Shown piece after piece: positions 17,200-25,748 of a stretch of 64,000 nucleotides of DNA. The stretch spans positions 1 through 64,000 of the forward strand of contig DATLRE010000002.1 of assembly GCA_035534835.1 (NCBI GenBank). Direction: 5' to 3'. The stretch's first letter is position 1, and every line of letters begins with the position of its first letter. The stretch comes from Bog-756 sp035534835 (GTDB lineage: Bacteria > Actinomycetota > Acidimicrobiia > Acidimicrobiales > RAAP-2). Under the pieces are notes generated by a model. That model did no database searches. It was given only the letters and a program-made list of their open reading frames with translations, and was not told where the DNA came from. A program made the translations under genes and the position numbers.

Positions 17200-18291
17200 T
17201 CACGCGGCGCAGGCGGCCTCGAGGGCGGCGACGAACCCGTCCTGGACCCTCGGCAGGGCGAACCAGTCGACGCGTTCGGCGGCCGCCAGAGCCAGCTCGT
17301 GGCGCAGCCGGGCATCGTCGACCACCCGGTGGATCGCGGCAGCCACCCGGGCCGGCTCCTTGTCGGGCAGGATGAGGCCGGCCTGTTCCACCGTCCCGGG
17401 CACGGCCGTGCTCTCCCAGGACACGATCGGGAGGCGGTGGTACATCGACTCGAGCAGCGGCACGCAGAATCCCTCGTGGTTGGACAGGCACAGGAAGACG
17501 TCGCATCCGGCGTAGTAGGCGATGAGTTCCTCGTGGGTGACCGAGCCGGCCATCTCGACGGCCTCGGCCAGGCCCAGCTCGTCGGCGAACCGCAGGACGG
17601 CGTCGCGGTACTCCTCGCTGATGGCGCCGCCGACGATGTGGAGGCGGGCCTTCGGGTCGTAGAGGCGGCGGTAGGCGGCCAGCGCCTTGACCAGGTCGTG
17701 CTGGCCCTTGTGGGGCGAGACCTTCCCGACGAAGAGCAGGTCGGCACCTCCGCCGGCACGCCGGCGGGCCAGGCGTGCGGCCAGCACGGGGTCGGGCGAC
17801 CCGGTGAAGTCCTCCGGGTCGATGAGCAGCGGGACGGTCGCCGTCGCCCGGTAGCCGGCGTCGCGCAGCTCCCGCTCGTTGAAGCCCGAGTCGGCGATGG
17901 CGAATTCGGTCACCGGGGCCAGGTCGCGGAGCTGGGCCCGGCCCCACCGGACCTCTTCGCCCACGGCCGGGATCCAGGCCTCCAGCAGGTCCGCCGGGGT
18001 GATGTTGTGGTAGTTCACGAACTTCCGTTCGGGCCGGTCGCGGAAGACGTCCGCCACGCCGCTCCCGATCGACAGGTGGTAGAGCAGGACCCTGCCGGTG
18101 CTCGACGGGTCACCGATGCGGGTGATCGGGTATCCCTCGTCGACACGGTCCGCCGAGGCGTTGCCGTAGTAGATGTCCGACCGGTAGCCACGGGAGCGCA
18201 GCAGCTCCCGGAGCTGCATCACGTGGCCCCCGATGGCGTCCCGACTGGCGAGGGTCGGGATGACCTGGTCGATCCGGGTGACGGCGGTCAC
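17200..18291 (-). CDS. GT4-family glycosyltransferase (type B, copy 1)
   Basis: 363 residues, GT-B fold. The N-terminus TAVTRIDQVIPTLASRDAIG, then GHVMQLRELLRSRGY, defines a second GT type that recurs in this operon at 21226-22416 and 24654-25748. The donor domain shows DLLFVGKVSPHKGQHDLV and LCLSNHEGFCVPLLESM with the E(x7)E motif. The start is GTG 18291, in a GTGA overlap with the stop of wzt. It is coupled to the exporter genes and probably adds sugars to the exported polysaccharide or its carrier lipid in the cytoplasm. Confidence 0.88.
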   Translation of the reverse strand: MTAVTRIDQVIPTLASRDAIGGHVMQLRELLRSRGYRSDIYYGNASADRVDEGYPITRIGDPSSTGRVLLYHLSIGSGVADVFRDRPERKFVNYHNITPADLLEAWIPAVGEEVRWGRAQLRDLAPVTEFAIADSGFNERELRDAGYRATATVPLLIDPEDFTGSPDPVLAARLARRRAGGGADLLFVGKVSPHKGQHDLVKALAAYRRLYDPKARLHIVGGAISEEYRDAVLRFADELGLAEAVEMAGSVTHEELIAYYAGCDVFLCLSNHEGFCVPLLESMYHRLPIVSWESTAVPGTVEQAGLILPDKEPARVAAAIHRVVDDARLRHELALAAAERVDWFALPRVQDGFVAALEAACAA

Positions 18292-19559
18292 GCCGTCGAC
18301 TCCTCCCAGCCCGGGAGTGCGAGGGGGGAGAACTCGGCACCCACCGACGGCACCTCGCCCGTGTGCCCGGTCGAACGGTGCCGGAAGCTGACGTCGAGGG
18401 GCAGCCGGACGCGCCCGGTCGAGCGGCCCGGATTGGCCACCTCGAACTTGGTGACCTGGTCCTTCCAGTCGAAGATGGCCGTCTCCGTGGCGCTGCGGAC
18501 CCCGACGCTCACCGAATAGGTGCCGTCGAGGAGCGGGACCTCGGGGAAGTGGAACCGGACGATGCCGCCGCCCTCGGGCACCTCGATGGCGCACATCGGG
18601 TCGTCGGGATCCGAGGCGAAGACCAGTTCGTTGGCGTCGTCGTGGATGGCGATGGTCGCCATGGCGTTCGGCACCGGGGCCAGGCTGTCGAGGTCGGCGG
18701 TGATGGTCAGCGACTCGCCCGGGTACAGGTGCAGGCGCTCGCCGCTGCCGCCGTGTTCGGCGTGGACGGCGCCGATGGACAGCACATTGCCCTCGATGCC
18801 CCCGGACTCGGACCCCTCGAGGGTGCCGACACCCAGCAGGTCGGCCAGGAAGACCCGGATGCCCTCGCCCGGTTCGTCGATGGTGATCACCCTGCCGTGG
18901 TTCATCACCATGACCCGGTCGCTGTTCTGGCGCATCACGTCGGTCGCATGGCTCACCACGACGATGGTCCGGCCCTCGCGCTGGAACTTCTTGATGTGGT
19001 CCAGGCACTTGCGCTGGAACGAGGCGTCGCCGACGGCGAGCACCTCGTCCACCAGCAACACGTCGGGCTCGACGTTGACGGCCACGGCGAAGCCCAACCG
19101 CACGTACATGCCCGACGAGTAGAACTTGACCTGGTTGTCGATGAACTCCTCGAGCTCGGCAAAGGCCACGATGTCGTCGAAGCGCTTCTCGATCTCGGAG
19201 CGGGAGAGGCCGAGGAGCGACCCGTTCAGGTAGATGTTGTCGCGCCCGGACAGTTCGGGCTGGAATCCGGCGCCCAGCTCGAGCATGGCGGCCAGGCTGC
19301 CCCGGACCCGGATCTCGCCCGAGGTCGGCTTGAGGATGCCGGCGATGCACTTGAGCAGCGTCGACTTGCCGCACCCGTTGCGGCCGAGAATGCCGAACGT
19401 CTCGCCCTGCAGGATGTCGACGTTGACGTCCTGCAGCGCCCAGAACGGCGTGTAGGGCATCTTGCCACCGTGGATCACCCGCTCCTTGAGCGACGTGTGC
19501 TTCTCGCTGTACAGCTTGAACTGCTTGGAGATCTCACGGATCTCGATGGCGACGGTCAC
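18288..19559 (-). CDS. wzt: Polysaccharide ABC exporter ATPase with C-terminal carbohydrate-binding domain
   Basis: 423 residues. The ATPase part has Walker A GRNGCGKST (59-67), signature YSSGMYVRL (147-155) and Walker B VLLVDE (167-172); the altered signature and the AVGDASFQRKC stretch are typical of Wzt/TagH exporters. Residues ~270-400 form a beta-rich C-terminal domain like that of E. coli O8/O9a Wzt, which binds the modified non-reducing end of the polymer before export. GTG 19559 is 3 nt after the wzm stop, with GAGGAG inside the end of wzm as ribosome site. It works with Wzm (next gene upstream). Confidence 0.92.
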   Translation of the reverse strand: MTVAIEIREISKQFKLYSEKHTSLKERVIHGGKMPYTPFWALQDVNVDILQGETFGILGRNGCGKSTLLKCIAGILKPTSGEIRVRGSLAAMLELGAGFQPELSGRDNIYLNGSLLGLSRSEIEKRFDDIVAFAELEEFIDNQVKFYSSGMYVRLGFAVAVNVEPDVLLVDEVLAVGDASFQRKCLDHIKKFQREGRTIVVVSHATDVMRQNSDRVMVMNHGRVITIDEPGEGIRVFLADLLGVGTLEGSESGGIEGNVLSIGAVHAEHGGSGERLHLYPGESLTITADLDSLAPVPNAMATIAIHDDANELVFASDPDDPMCAIEVPEGGGIVRFHFPEVPLLDGTYSVSVGVRSATETAIFDWKDQVTKFEVANPGRSTGRVRLPLDVSFRHRSTGHTGEVPSVGAEFSPLALPGWEESTA

Positions 19560-19562
19560 GGC

Positions 19563-20552
19563 TCAGAGCTCCTCGGCGAAGTTGCCCTCGAGCCGGCCGA
19601 ACACGACGAGCGCGAGGAGGAACAGGGCGGTGCTCACCGCGAGCACGATGCCCAGTACGCCGGCGTAGGCACCCATACCCCAGGTCGGGAGCACGTGGTG
19701 GAGCTTGCCGGTCGAGGTCATGTACGTGGGGTTGCCGTAGATCGCCCGCTGGAACGTCATGGCGACCGGCGTGATCGGGTTGCAGAGGTAGAGGAAGGTG
19801 ATCCACGGCGCCCCGCGGTCGGCCGCCTTCGTCGAGATCAGGTCGAACTGGTAGACGATCGGCGTCAGCCAGAACCAGGCCATGAGCAGCACCTCGGTCA
19901 GATGCTGGGTGTCCCGCAGGTAGACGTTGACCGCCGAGAGGAAGATCGAGACGGCGCCGGTGAAGACGACGAGCGTCACGAAGGCGAGCGGCAGCAGCAA
20001 CAGGAACGGCCAGTCCGGCGTGATGCCGAAGATCACCAGGGCGAGGACGAGGACGACGATCTGGATGACGAACATCACGATGGCGACGCCGACCACCGAG
20101 AGGGCGAGGAGTTCGCGCGGGAAGGCGACCTTCTTCACGATGCCCGCCTTTCCCACCACCACCCCGGTGGCGCTCATTGCGGCTCCGTTGAACAGGTTCC
20201 AGACCAGGAGACCGGCGAAGAGCCAGACGGCGAAGTGTGCCAACCCGTTCTTGGCGATGAGGCTGAAGACCATGAAGTAGATGGCCAGCACCAGGGCCGG
20301 ATTGAGCATCGACCACACGTAGCCGAGCACCGAGTTCTTGTACTTGACCTTGAGCTCGGTCCGCGTGAGCAGCGCCAGCAGGTCGCGGTTCGCCCACAGG
20401 TCCTTCAGACGTTGGCCGAGCTGGACCTTGCCGTTGACGACGGTGATGCGGTCGTTGCTCTGGCCGGGCACGAACCGGGTGCTCCCGCCGATGACGCTGG
20501 GCCGCTCGGGCTCGGAGCCCGCGGACGCCGGCTCGTCGATGCCGAGGCTCAT
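19563..20552 (-). CDS. wzm: Polysaccharide ABC exporter permease
   Basis: 329 residues, ABC-2 family. A cytoplasmic N-terminus of ~75 residues leads to the conserved LLALLTRTELKVKYKNSVLG interface helix, then six hydrophobic segments, including VWLFAGLLVWNLFNGA and FWLTPIVYQFD. This layout is that of Wzm/TagG permeases that export undecaprenyl-linked polymers. ATG 20552 shares one base with the clpP stop (TGATG), so its translation is probably coupled to clpP. Confidence 0.92.
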   Translation of the reverse strand: MSLGIDEPASAGSEPERPSVIGGSTRFVPGQSNDRITVVNGKVQLGQRLKDLWANRDLLALLTRTELKVKYKNSVLGYVWSMLNPALVLAIYFMVFSLIAKNGLAHFAVWLFAGLLVWNLFNGAAMSATGVVVGKAGIVKKVAFPRELLALSVVGVAIVMFVIQIVVLVLALVIFGITPDWPFLLLLPLAFVTLVVFTGAVSIFLSAVNVYLRDTQHLTEVLLMAWFWLTPIVYQFDLISTKAADRGAPWITFLYLCNPITPVAMTFQRAIYGNPTYMTSTGKLHHVLPTWGMGAYAGVLGIVLAVSTALFLLALVVFGRLEGNFAEEL

Positions 20553-21214
20553 CAGGTGGCGGACCCCGACCCGGCAGTCGAGGCCGGCAGGACGTCCTTC
20601 TGGATCACCTCGTCGATGAAGCCGTACTCGCGGGCCTCCTCGGCGGTGAACCACCGGTCGCGGTCGGAGTCGGCCTCGATCCGTTCCACCGACTGTCCGG
20701 TGTGGAAGGCGATCCGCTCGGCCAGCATGCGCTTGAGGTAGATGATCTGCTCGGCCTGGATGGCGATGTCGGAGGCCTGGCCCTGCATGCCGCCGGACGG
20801 CTGGTGCATGAGGATGCGGCTGTGCGGAAGGGCGAACCGCTTGCCCGGTGTACCCGCGCACAACAGGAACTGGCCCATCGATGCGGCCAGTCCCACGCAG
20901 ATGGTGCGCACGTCGCACCGCACGTACTGCATCGTGTCGTAGATGGCCAACCCGTCGGTGACCGAACCGCCCGGCGAGTTGATGTACACCGAGATGTCGC
21001 GCTCCTGGTTCTCGGCCTCGAGCAGGATCAGCTGCGAGCACACCAGGTTCGCCGTGTTCTGGTCGATGGCCGAGCCGATGAAGACGATGCGCTCCTTCAG
21101 CAGGCGCTGGAAGATGTCGGACCCGGGTCCGACGTCGACGCCGGTCTTCATCTCGGGTGCCCCGGAGGTCACTCCGGACAGAGCGGCGGGCGACGTGGGG
21201 AGAGGGGAATCCAT
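20552..21214 (-). CDS. clpP: ATP-dependent Clp protease proteolytic subunit
   Basis: 220 residues, slightly long because of a 30-residue N-extension. The triad is complete: Ser in GLAASMGQ, His in SRILMHQPSGG, Asp in ADSDRDRWF. GSAIDQNTANLV and INSPGGSVTDGLAIYDTMQ are also conserved. It forms barrel-shaped peptidase rings fed by Clp ATPases. The setting is odd: it sits inside the polysaccharide operon, 11 nt after a GT4 gene and overlapping wzm by one base, with no clpX/clpC or trigger factor gene in the window. The cell probably has other clpP copies elsewhere. The start is ATG 21214; the Shine-Dalgarno is weak. Confidence 0.95.
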   Translation of the reverse strand: MDSPLPTSPAALSGVTSGAPEMKTGVDVGPGSDIFQRLLKERIVFIGSAIDQNTANLVCSQLILLEAENQERDISVYINSPGGSVTDGLAIYDTMQYVRCDVRTICVGLAASMGQFLLCAGTPGKRFALPHSRILMHQPSGGMQGQASDIAIQAEQIIYLKRMLAERIAFHTGQSVERIEADSDRDRWFTAEEAREYGFIDEVIQKDVLPASTAGSGSAT

Positions 21215-21225
21215 GAGGGATGAGC

Positions 21226-22416
21226 CTAGTGGGTGGTGGGTGTCCCGGGACGCACGGGGGTGCCCTGCGCCGACCGGGTCGCCACCGGTCGGGCACCGGC
21301 GGCGACCTCCCGCAGCACCGTGACCAGGTCGGTCCCGGCGTGTTCGAGGCCGAGTGCGCCGAGCCGGGCCCGTCCGGCGTCCACCAGTGCCTCGCGGCGG
21401 GCCGGGTCGCCGAGCAGGGCGGCCACCGCGTCGGCCACCGACCGGGGACCCTTGCGCTCGAGCAGGACGCCGGCGTCGCCGACCACCTCGGCCACGGCCC
21501 CGGCGTCGTAGGCGACGATGGGCAGCCCCTGGGACATGGCCTCCACCAGGGGGACGCCGAAGCCCTCGTGCTCCGAGAGCATCACCAGCACGTCGGCAGC
21601 GTGGTACCGGGCGGCGAGCTCGCCCGGGCTCAGCTGGGTCGTGAACTCCACCGCCCCGGACAGTCCGAGGTCGGCGGCGAAGCGCCGGAGGGCGGCGGCG
21701 TAGTGGGGCTCGGTCGGGCCCCCGACGATGGTGAGGTGGGCGTCGGGGGCCGTCGACGCCCGCGCCACGAACAGTGCGGCGATCGTGTCCTGGTGGGCCT
21801 TGTTGGGGGCCAGCCGTCCCACCGACAGCCACCACGGTCCGCCGGCGGCCGCCCGTCGGGCCAGCACGGCCGCGGCAACGGGGTCGGGGGCAACCGGGGG
21901 CAGGGCGACGTTGGCGACCGGCACCACCCGCGTGGCGGGGCACCCGGCGGCACGCAGCTCGGCCACGTCGAACTCGGACACCCCGATCCCGAGGACGCAC
22001 CGCGGGGCGAGCTCGGCGAGCTCGCGGACGGCCGCCTCCTGCATGCGGGCGATGCCGTTGTTCCACCGGGCGAAGAACGGCGCCGGGGTGATGCTGTGGT
22101 AGTTGAGCACCACCGGTTCGGGGCGGCGGGCCAGCCAGCGGGTCATGTCGGACCGGGTGGCGACCTGGTACACGAGGACGTCCCCGGGGACGGCGTCGCG
22201 CTCGTAGTCGCGGTAGGGCCGGGTCTCGTCGACCGTTTCGGGGTCGGGCAGCTCGGTGTAGACGGTCGACGGCACGCCGGCGGCGAGCAGCAGGTCGCGC
22301 AGGGAGCGGGTGTGCTCCCCCACTGCGTCGCGCCGGTGGAGCATGGGCACCATCAGGTGGATCCCGGGGCGCCGGGGGACGCCCGGCGCGCTGCCGTCGG
22401 ACCCGCGGGCGGTCAC
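21226..22416 (-). CDS. GT4-family glycosyltransferase (type B, copy 2)
   Basis: 396 residues. The N-terminus has IHLMVPMLHRRDAVGEHTRS, the type-B signature; the middle has VVLNYHSITPAPFFARW, parallel to YHNITP in its paralogues. The donor domain has WWLSVGRLAPNKAHQDTI and LSEHEGFGVPLVEAMSQ (E(x7)E). The start is GTG 22416 in a GTGA overlap with the preceding methyltransferase-like gene. Unlike the other type-B copies it has no adjacent type-A partner downstream; clpP follows instead. Confidence 0.87.
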   Translation of the reverse strand: MTARGSDGSAPGVPRRPGIHLMVPMLHRRDAVGEHTRSLRDLLLAAGVPSTVYTELPDPETVDETRPYRDYERDAVPGDVLVYQVATRSDMTRWLARRPEPVVLNYHSITPAPFFARWNNGIARMQEAAVRELAELAPRCVLGIGVSEFDVAELRAAGCPATRVVPVANVALPPVAPDPVAAAVLARRAAAGGPWWLSVGRLAPNKAHQDTIAALFVARASTAPDAHLTIVGGPTEPHYAAALRRFAADLGLSGAVEFTTQLSPGELAARYHAADVLVMLSEHEGFGVPLVEAMSQGLPIVAYDAGAVAEVVGDAGVLLERKGPRSVADAVAALLGDPARREALVDAGRARLGALGLEHAGTDLVTVLREVAAGARPVATRSAQGTPVRPGTPTTH

Positions 22417-23405
22417 CGGGACCTCCGGGCGACGACGGCGTGCACCTGTCCGTGCTCGGCCAGGTGCACCTCGGGGTCGACCAGTCCGAACCGGGGCAGC
22501 ACCGCCGACCACGTCTCCGGATGGAGCGGGCGCCCGGGCAGCAGGTCGCGCACGGTCGGTGGGAGTGCGGCGTCCCAGGCGTCCTGGTCGGTGACCAGGA
22601 GCACCAGGACACCACCCGACGCCAGCGCACGGGCGGCACCGGACACCAGGTCGACCTTCCCGTCCAGGGGGACCCGGTCGACACACCCCGACAGCACGAC
22701 CCCGGACCGGCCGGCGACGGGGAGCCGCCCGAGGTGCTCCACCACATCGGCGACCGACACCCGGACCTGGCCCGGGCGCCCCGTCGGCGCATCGCGGACC
22801 GCCCAGGCCAGGGCCGCCCGGGGGTCGACCGCGTCCACGTCCGCTCCGGCCCCGGCCACGGCGTCGACCACGCTGCGGTCCCCGAGCTCGCCGACCACCA
22901 CGGGACGGCCGGCCGGTTCCCCCAGCCACGGAGGGACCGCGTCGGCCCACGACGAAACGTCCGGCACCGGCAGCGCCAGGTCGGCCGGGCGGATGCCCAG
23001 GGGGTCACCGGCGGCCTCCAGGCGCTCCACCCGGGCCGACAGGAACCGGAGCGCGTCGAACACGGCCGTGTCGACCGGAACCGTCCGGCGCACGTCGTCG
23101 ACGATCCGCTGCGTGTACTCGGTCAGCTCCTGGGCCAGAGCCGTGATCACGTCACCGAGCACCCGCTCGCCGGCCCGGGCCCCCCGGCCCCGATCCCACA
23201 GGTCGGCGGGCAGCCCGTGCCAGGGCTCGACCCAGGTCCCCCGGTCGTCCGGCGACGACAGCCGGCGCATGGCGTCGTCGAACCCCCATCGGACGGTGCC
23301 CTGGGGCGCCAGCCGTTCGAAGGCCTCGAGGAGCTCCCGCTCGCCGTCGGCCGGCTCGCCGGCCCCCTCGGGCGGGTCCCCGGACCCGGTCGCGTCGTCA
23401 GTCAC
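22413..23405 (-). CDS. Methyltransferase-like protein with degenerate SAM motif
   Basis: 330 residues. The N-terminal half is helical (EYTQRIVDDVRRTVPVD). The C-terminal half follows the class I methyltransferase pattern, but motif I reads VVVGELGDRSVVDAVAGAGA instead of a Gly-rich GxGxG loop, so SAM binding is doubtful. Its end (TVRDLLPGRPLHPETWSAVL) matches the better-preserved paralogue at 25745-26872. GTG 23405 overlaps the previous stop by 8 nt, with GGGAG about 10 nt upstream; in-frame GTGs at 23411 and 23414 are alternatives. It may be a catalytically dead partner or a diverged chain-modifying enzyme. Confidence 0.6.
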   Translation of the reverse strand: MTDDATGSGDPPEGAGEPADGERELLEAFERLAPQGTVRWGFDDAMRRLSSPDDRGTWVEPWHGLPADLWDRGRGARAGERVLGDVITALAQELTEYTQRIVDDVRRTVPVDTAVFDALRFLSARVERLEAAGDPLGIRPADLALPVPDVSSWADAVPPWLGEPAGRPVVVGELGDRSVVDAVAGAGADVDAVDPRAALAWAVRDAPTGRPGQVRVSVADVVEHLGRLPVAGRSGVVLSGCVDRVPLDGKVDLVSGAARALASGGVLVLLVTDQDAWDAALPPTVRDLLPGRPLHPETWSAVLPRFGLVDPEVHLAEHGQVHAVVARRSR

Positions 23406-24657
23406 GGCCACCACTCTCCCGCACGTAGGGGGTCCCGCCCACCGGGACCTCGAGCCGCACCGTCCGCAGCGGTGCCGCGGGACCACGGGCCGCCACCTCG
23501 GTGAGGAAGGCCGTGTACCGGTCGATGATGGCCGGCCACGAGTAGTTGCGGGCCGTGTACTCCCGCCCGGCGCCGCCCAGCGCCGCACGCAACCCCGGTT
23601 CGGCCGTGAGCCGGTCGACCGTCGCCTCGAAGCTCCGGTAGGAGTCGAACCACAGTCCTCCGCCCGACCGGGTGCAGTGCTCCATCGTCGCGGCGCACGC
23701 GCCGTTGACCAGCACGGGCACTCCCAGCGTCCACGCCTCCAGCACGACGAGGGAGAACGACTCGTAGGCCGACGGCGTCACCATGACCTGCGCGCCGGCC
23801 AGGATGTCCCACTTGTCGGCCTCGGACACGGTGCCCGTCACCACGATGTCCGGATGGTCGGGGGACGCAGCCGACACCGGTCCGACGAAGGCGAGCGCCA
23901 GGTCGCCCGGGCGGCGGGCCTTGTACTCGGCGAAGTAGTCGGCCAGCATCCCGCAGCCCTTGTGCTCGTCGACCCGGCCCAGGTAGCACAGGTACGGGCG
24001 GTCGCCCAGGCCCAGGATCGCACCACCGGGGCGCCCGGCACCGGCCGGGTCGTTGACGCCCAGGCCGAGCACGGTCTGGGGTCGGGCGCCGATCCGGAAC
24101 ACGTGCTCCATGAGGTCCCGCTCGGCGCGGGTGTGGTACACGAGCCCGTCGATGTCCCGGAAGCTGCGGCGGAACGCCGGCAGGTAGAGCGCCGGCTCGT
24201 CGTGGGCGGCAGGGTGGAGGACCACGGGCGCCCGCGCCACCGCGATGGCGTCCACGGTGGTGGCGAAGAGATACGGGTAGCAGGCGATCACGTCGCCGTC
24301 GGAAGCGGCCACGGCGTCGACCAGATCCGGGCACATCGGGCCGTTCAGGGCGACCCATCGCCGGGCGTCGGCCAGCGACGCCGCCTGCGGCGCGACCCGC
24401 AGGCGGGCGTCGAGCTCGAAGTACTCCAGCGTGCGCTGCGAGGCCGTCGGGAACCGGCGCACGGTGACCCCGTTGACGACCGACGTGCCCGGGGGCTCCG
24501 TGTTCGCCCAGGTGAGGTGGTCGAGTGCGCAGCTGGTGAGCACCTCCACCTCCCAGCCGGGCCGCACGCACAGACGCTCCGCCAGCATGCGTGCCGCGGT
24601 CTCGGCGCCGCCGATGACCTCGGTCCCGTAGCGGGGCGTCACGAAGACCAGCTTCAT
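23398..24657 (-). CDS. GT4-family glycosyltransferase (type A, copy 2)
   Basis: 419 residues, a close paralogue of 15875-17101. The N-terminus is MKLVFVTPRYGTEVIGGAE. The shared block LHPAAHDEPALYLPAFRRSF is in the middle. The donor domain shows YLCYLGRVDEHKGCGMLADY and PSAYESFSLVVLEAW. ATG 24657 lies in an ATGA overlap with the type-B gene before it, making a translationally coupled B-A pair. It probably adds one residue of the repeat unit or adaptor of the exported glycan. Confidence 0.88.
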   Translation of the reverse strand: MKLVFVTPRYGTEVIGGAETAARMLAERLCVRPGWEVEVLTSCALDHLTWANTEPPGTSVVNGVTVRRFPTASQRTLEYFELDARLRVAPQAASLADARRWVALNGPMCPDLVDAVAASDGDVIACYPYLFATTVDAIAVARAPVVLHPAAHDEPALYLPAFRRSFRDIDGLVYHTRAERDLMEHVFRIGARPQTVLGLGVNDPAGAGRPGGAILGLGDRPYLCYLGRVDEHKGCGMLADYFAEYKARRPGDLALAFVGPVSAASPDHPDIVVTGTVSEADKWDILAGAQVMVTPSAYESFSLVVLEAWTLGVPVLVNGACAATMEHCTRSGGGLWFDSYRSFEATVDRLTAEPGLRAALGGAGREYTARNYSWPAIIDRYTAFLTEVAARGPAAPLRTVRLEVPVGGTPYVRESGGRD

Positions 24658-25748
24658 GCCACCACCCGCGTGCGTTCGGACACCCGCCCGAGCGCCTCCA
24701 CGAAGCGTCGCCGGATGCCGGGTGCGGCGAAGTCGTCCAGCCGCCGGTGGCCCGCGGCCACGAGGCGCCCGGCGAGCTCCGGATCGCGACGCACCCGGTC
24801 GATGGCCGCCGCCACGGTCGCCGGTCGGGCGGTGCGCAGGAGGAGGCCGGCGTCGGCCAGGGTCTCCCCCACCGCGCCGGCGTCGAGCGCCACGATCGGC
24901 GTGCCCGCACGCATCGCCTCGAGCAGCGGGATGCAGAACCCCTCGTGGCGCGACAGGCACACGAACACGTCGGCGTCGTCGTACCAGGCCGCCAGCTCCG
25001 CGGCGGTCAGCCCCTCGCCGTGGTGCACGGCGTCGACCAGGCCGAGTTCGGCGGCGAACGCGAGGACGGCGGCGGCGTAGTCCGGGGTGACCGACGGGCC
25101 CACCAGGTGGAGCCGGGCCCGCGGGTCGTAGAGGCGGCGGTAGACCCACAGTGCCCCGACGAGATGCTCGTGGCACTTGTTCGGTGAGATCCGTCCGACG
25201 AAGAGCAGCACGGTGGCGTCCCCGTGGCGGGAGGCCAGGCGCTCGCGCTCGGACGGGTCGACCACGCCGCCGTCGACCTCCAGGTCCACCAGGATGGGGA
25301 CGACCTCGGTCGCCGGGCACCCGAGGGCGGCGAGCTCGCGGGCGTTGAACGCGGAGTCGGCGATCCCGAGCACGGAACGCGGGGCGAGCGCCGCCACCTG
25401 CCGGTGGGCCAGAGCGACCTTGGCCGCGGTGTGCTCCTCCCACCCGGCGTAGAACGACTCGGGCGTCACGTTGTGGTAGTCGAGCACCAACGGCTCGTCG
25501 CGGCCCAGCAGGAAGTCGGCGACGGGCGACGACGTGCCCAGCTGGTACAGGAGGACGTCACCCGGACGGGCCCGGCCGGGATACCTCTCGAAGTACATGG
25601 CTTCGTCCCGGAGTTCGTCGTGAGCGGCCTCGACGTAGATGTCGGAGTCCCATCCCACGGAGCGGAAGGCGTCACGCAGCGCCAGGGTGTGGTCGCCCGT
25701 GGCGTCCCGGGGGAGGAGCGCCGGCACGAATTGGTGGACGGCGGTCAC
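24654..25748 (-). CDS. GT4-family glycosyltransferase (type B, copy 3)
   Basis: 364 residues. The N-terminus TAVHQFVPALLPRDATGDHT carries the type-B signature. YHNVTPESFYAGWEEHT is in the acceptor domain. The donor domain shows LLFVGRISPNKCHEHLVGAL and LSRHEGFCIPLLEAM. The start is GTG 25748 in a GTGA overlap with the methyltransferase gene. It is very similar in layout to 17200-18291, including YRRLYDPxARLH and the downstream type-A partner. Confidence 0.88.
   Translation of the reverse strand: MTAVHQFVPALLPRDATGDHTLALRDAFRSVGWDSDIYVEAAHDELRDEAMYFERYPGRARPGDVLLYQLGTSSPVADFLLGRDEPLVLDYHNVTPESFYAGWEEHTAAKVALAHRQVAALAPRSVLGIADSAFNARELAALGCPATEVVPILVDLEVDGGVVDPSERERLASRHGDATVLLFVGRISPNKCHEHLVGALWVYRRLYDPRARLHLVGPSVTPDYAAAVLAFAAELGLVDAVHHGEGLTAAELAAWYDDADVFVCLSRHEGFCIPLLEAMRAGTPIVALDAGAVGETLADAGLLLRTARPATVAAAIDRVRRDPELAGRLVAAGHRRLDDFAAPGIRRRFVEALGRVSERTRVVA

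Noticed and set aside
21220..25080. A 1286-codon plus-strand frame over the glycosyltransferase genes
   Set aside because: Antisense to five overlapping genes with well-conserved motifs; composition is low-complexity.
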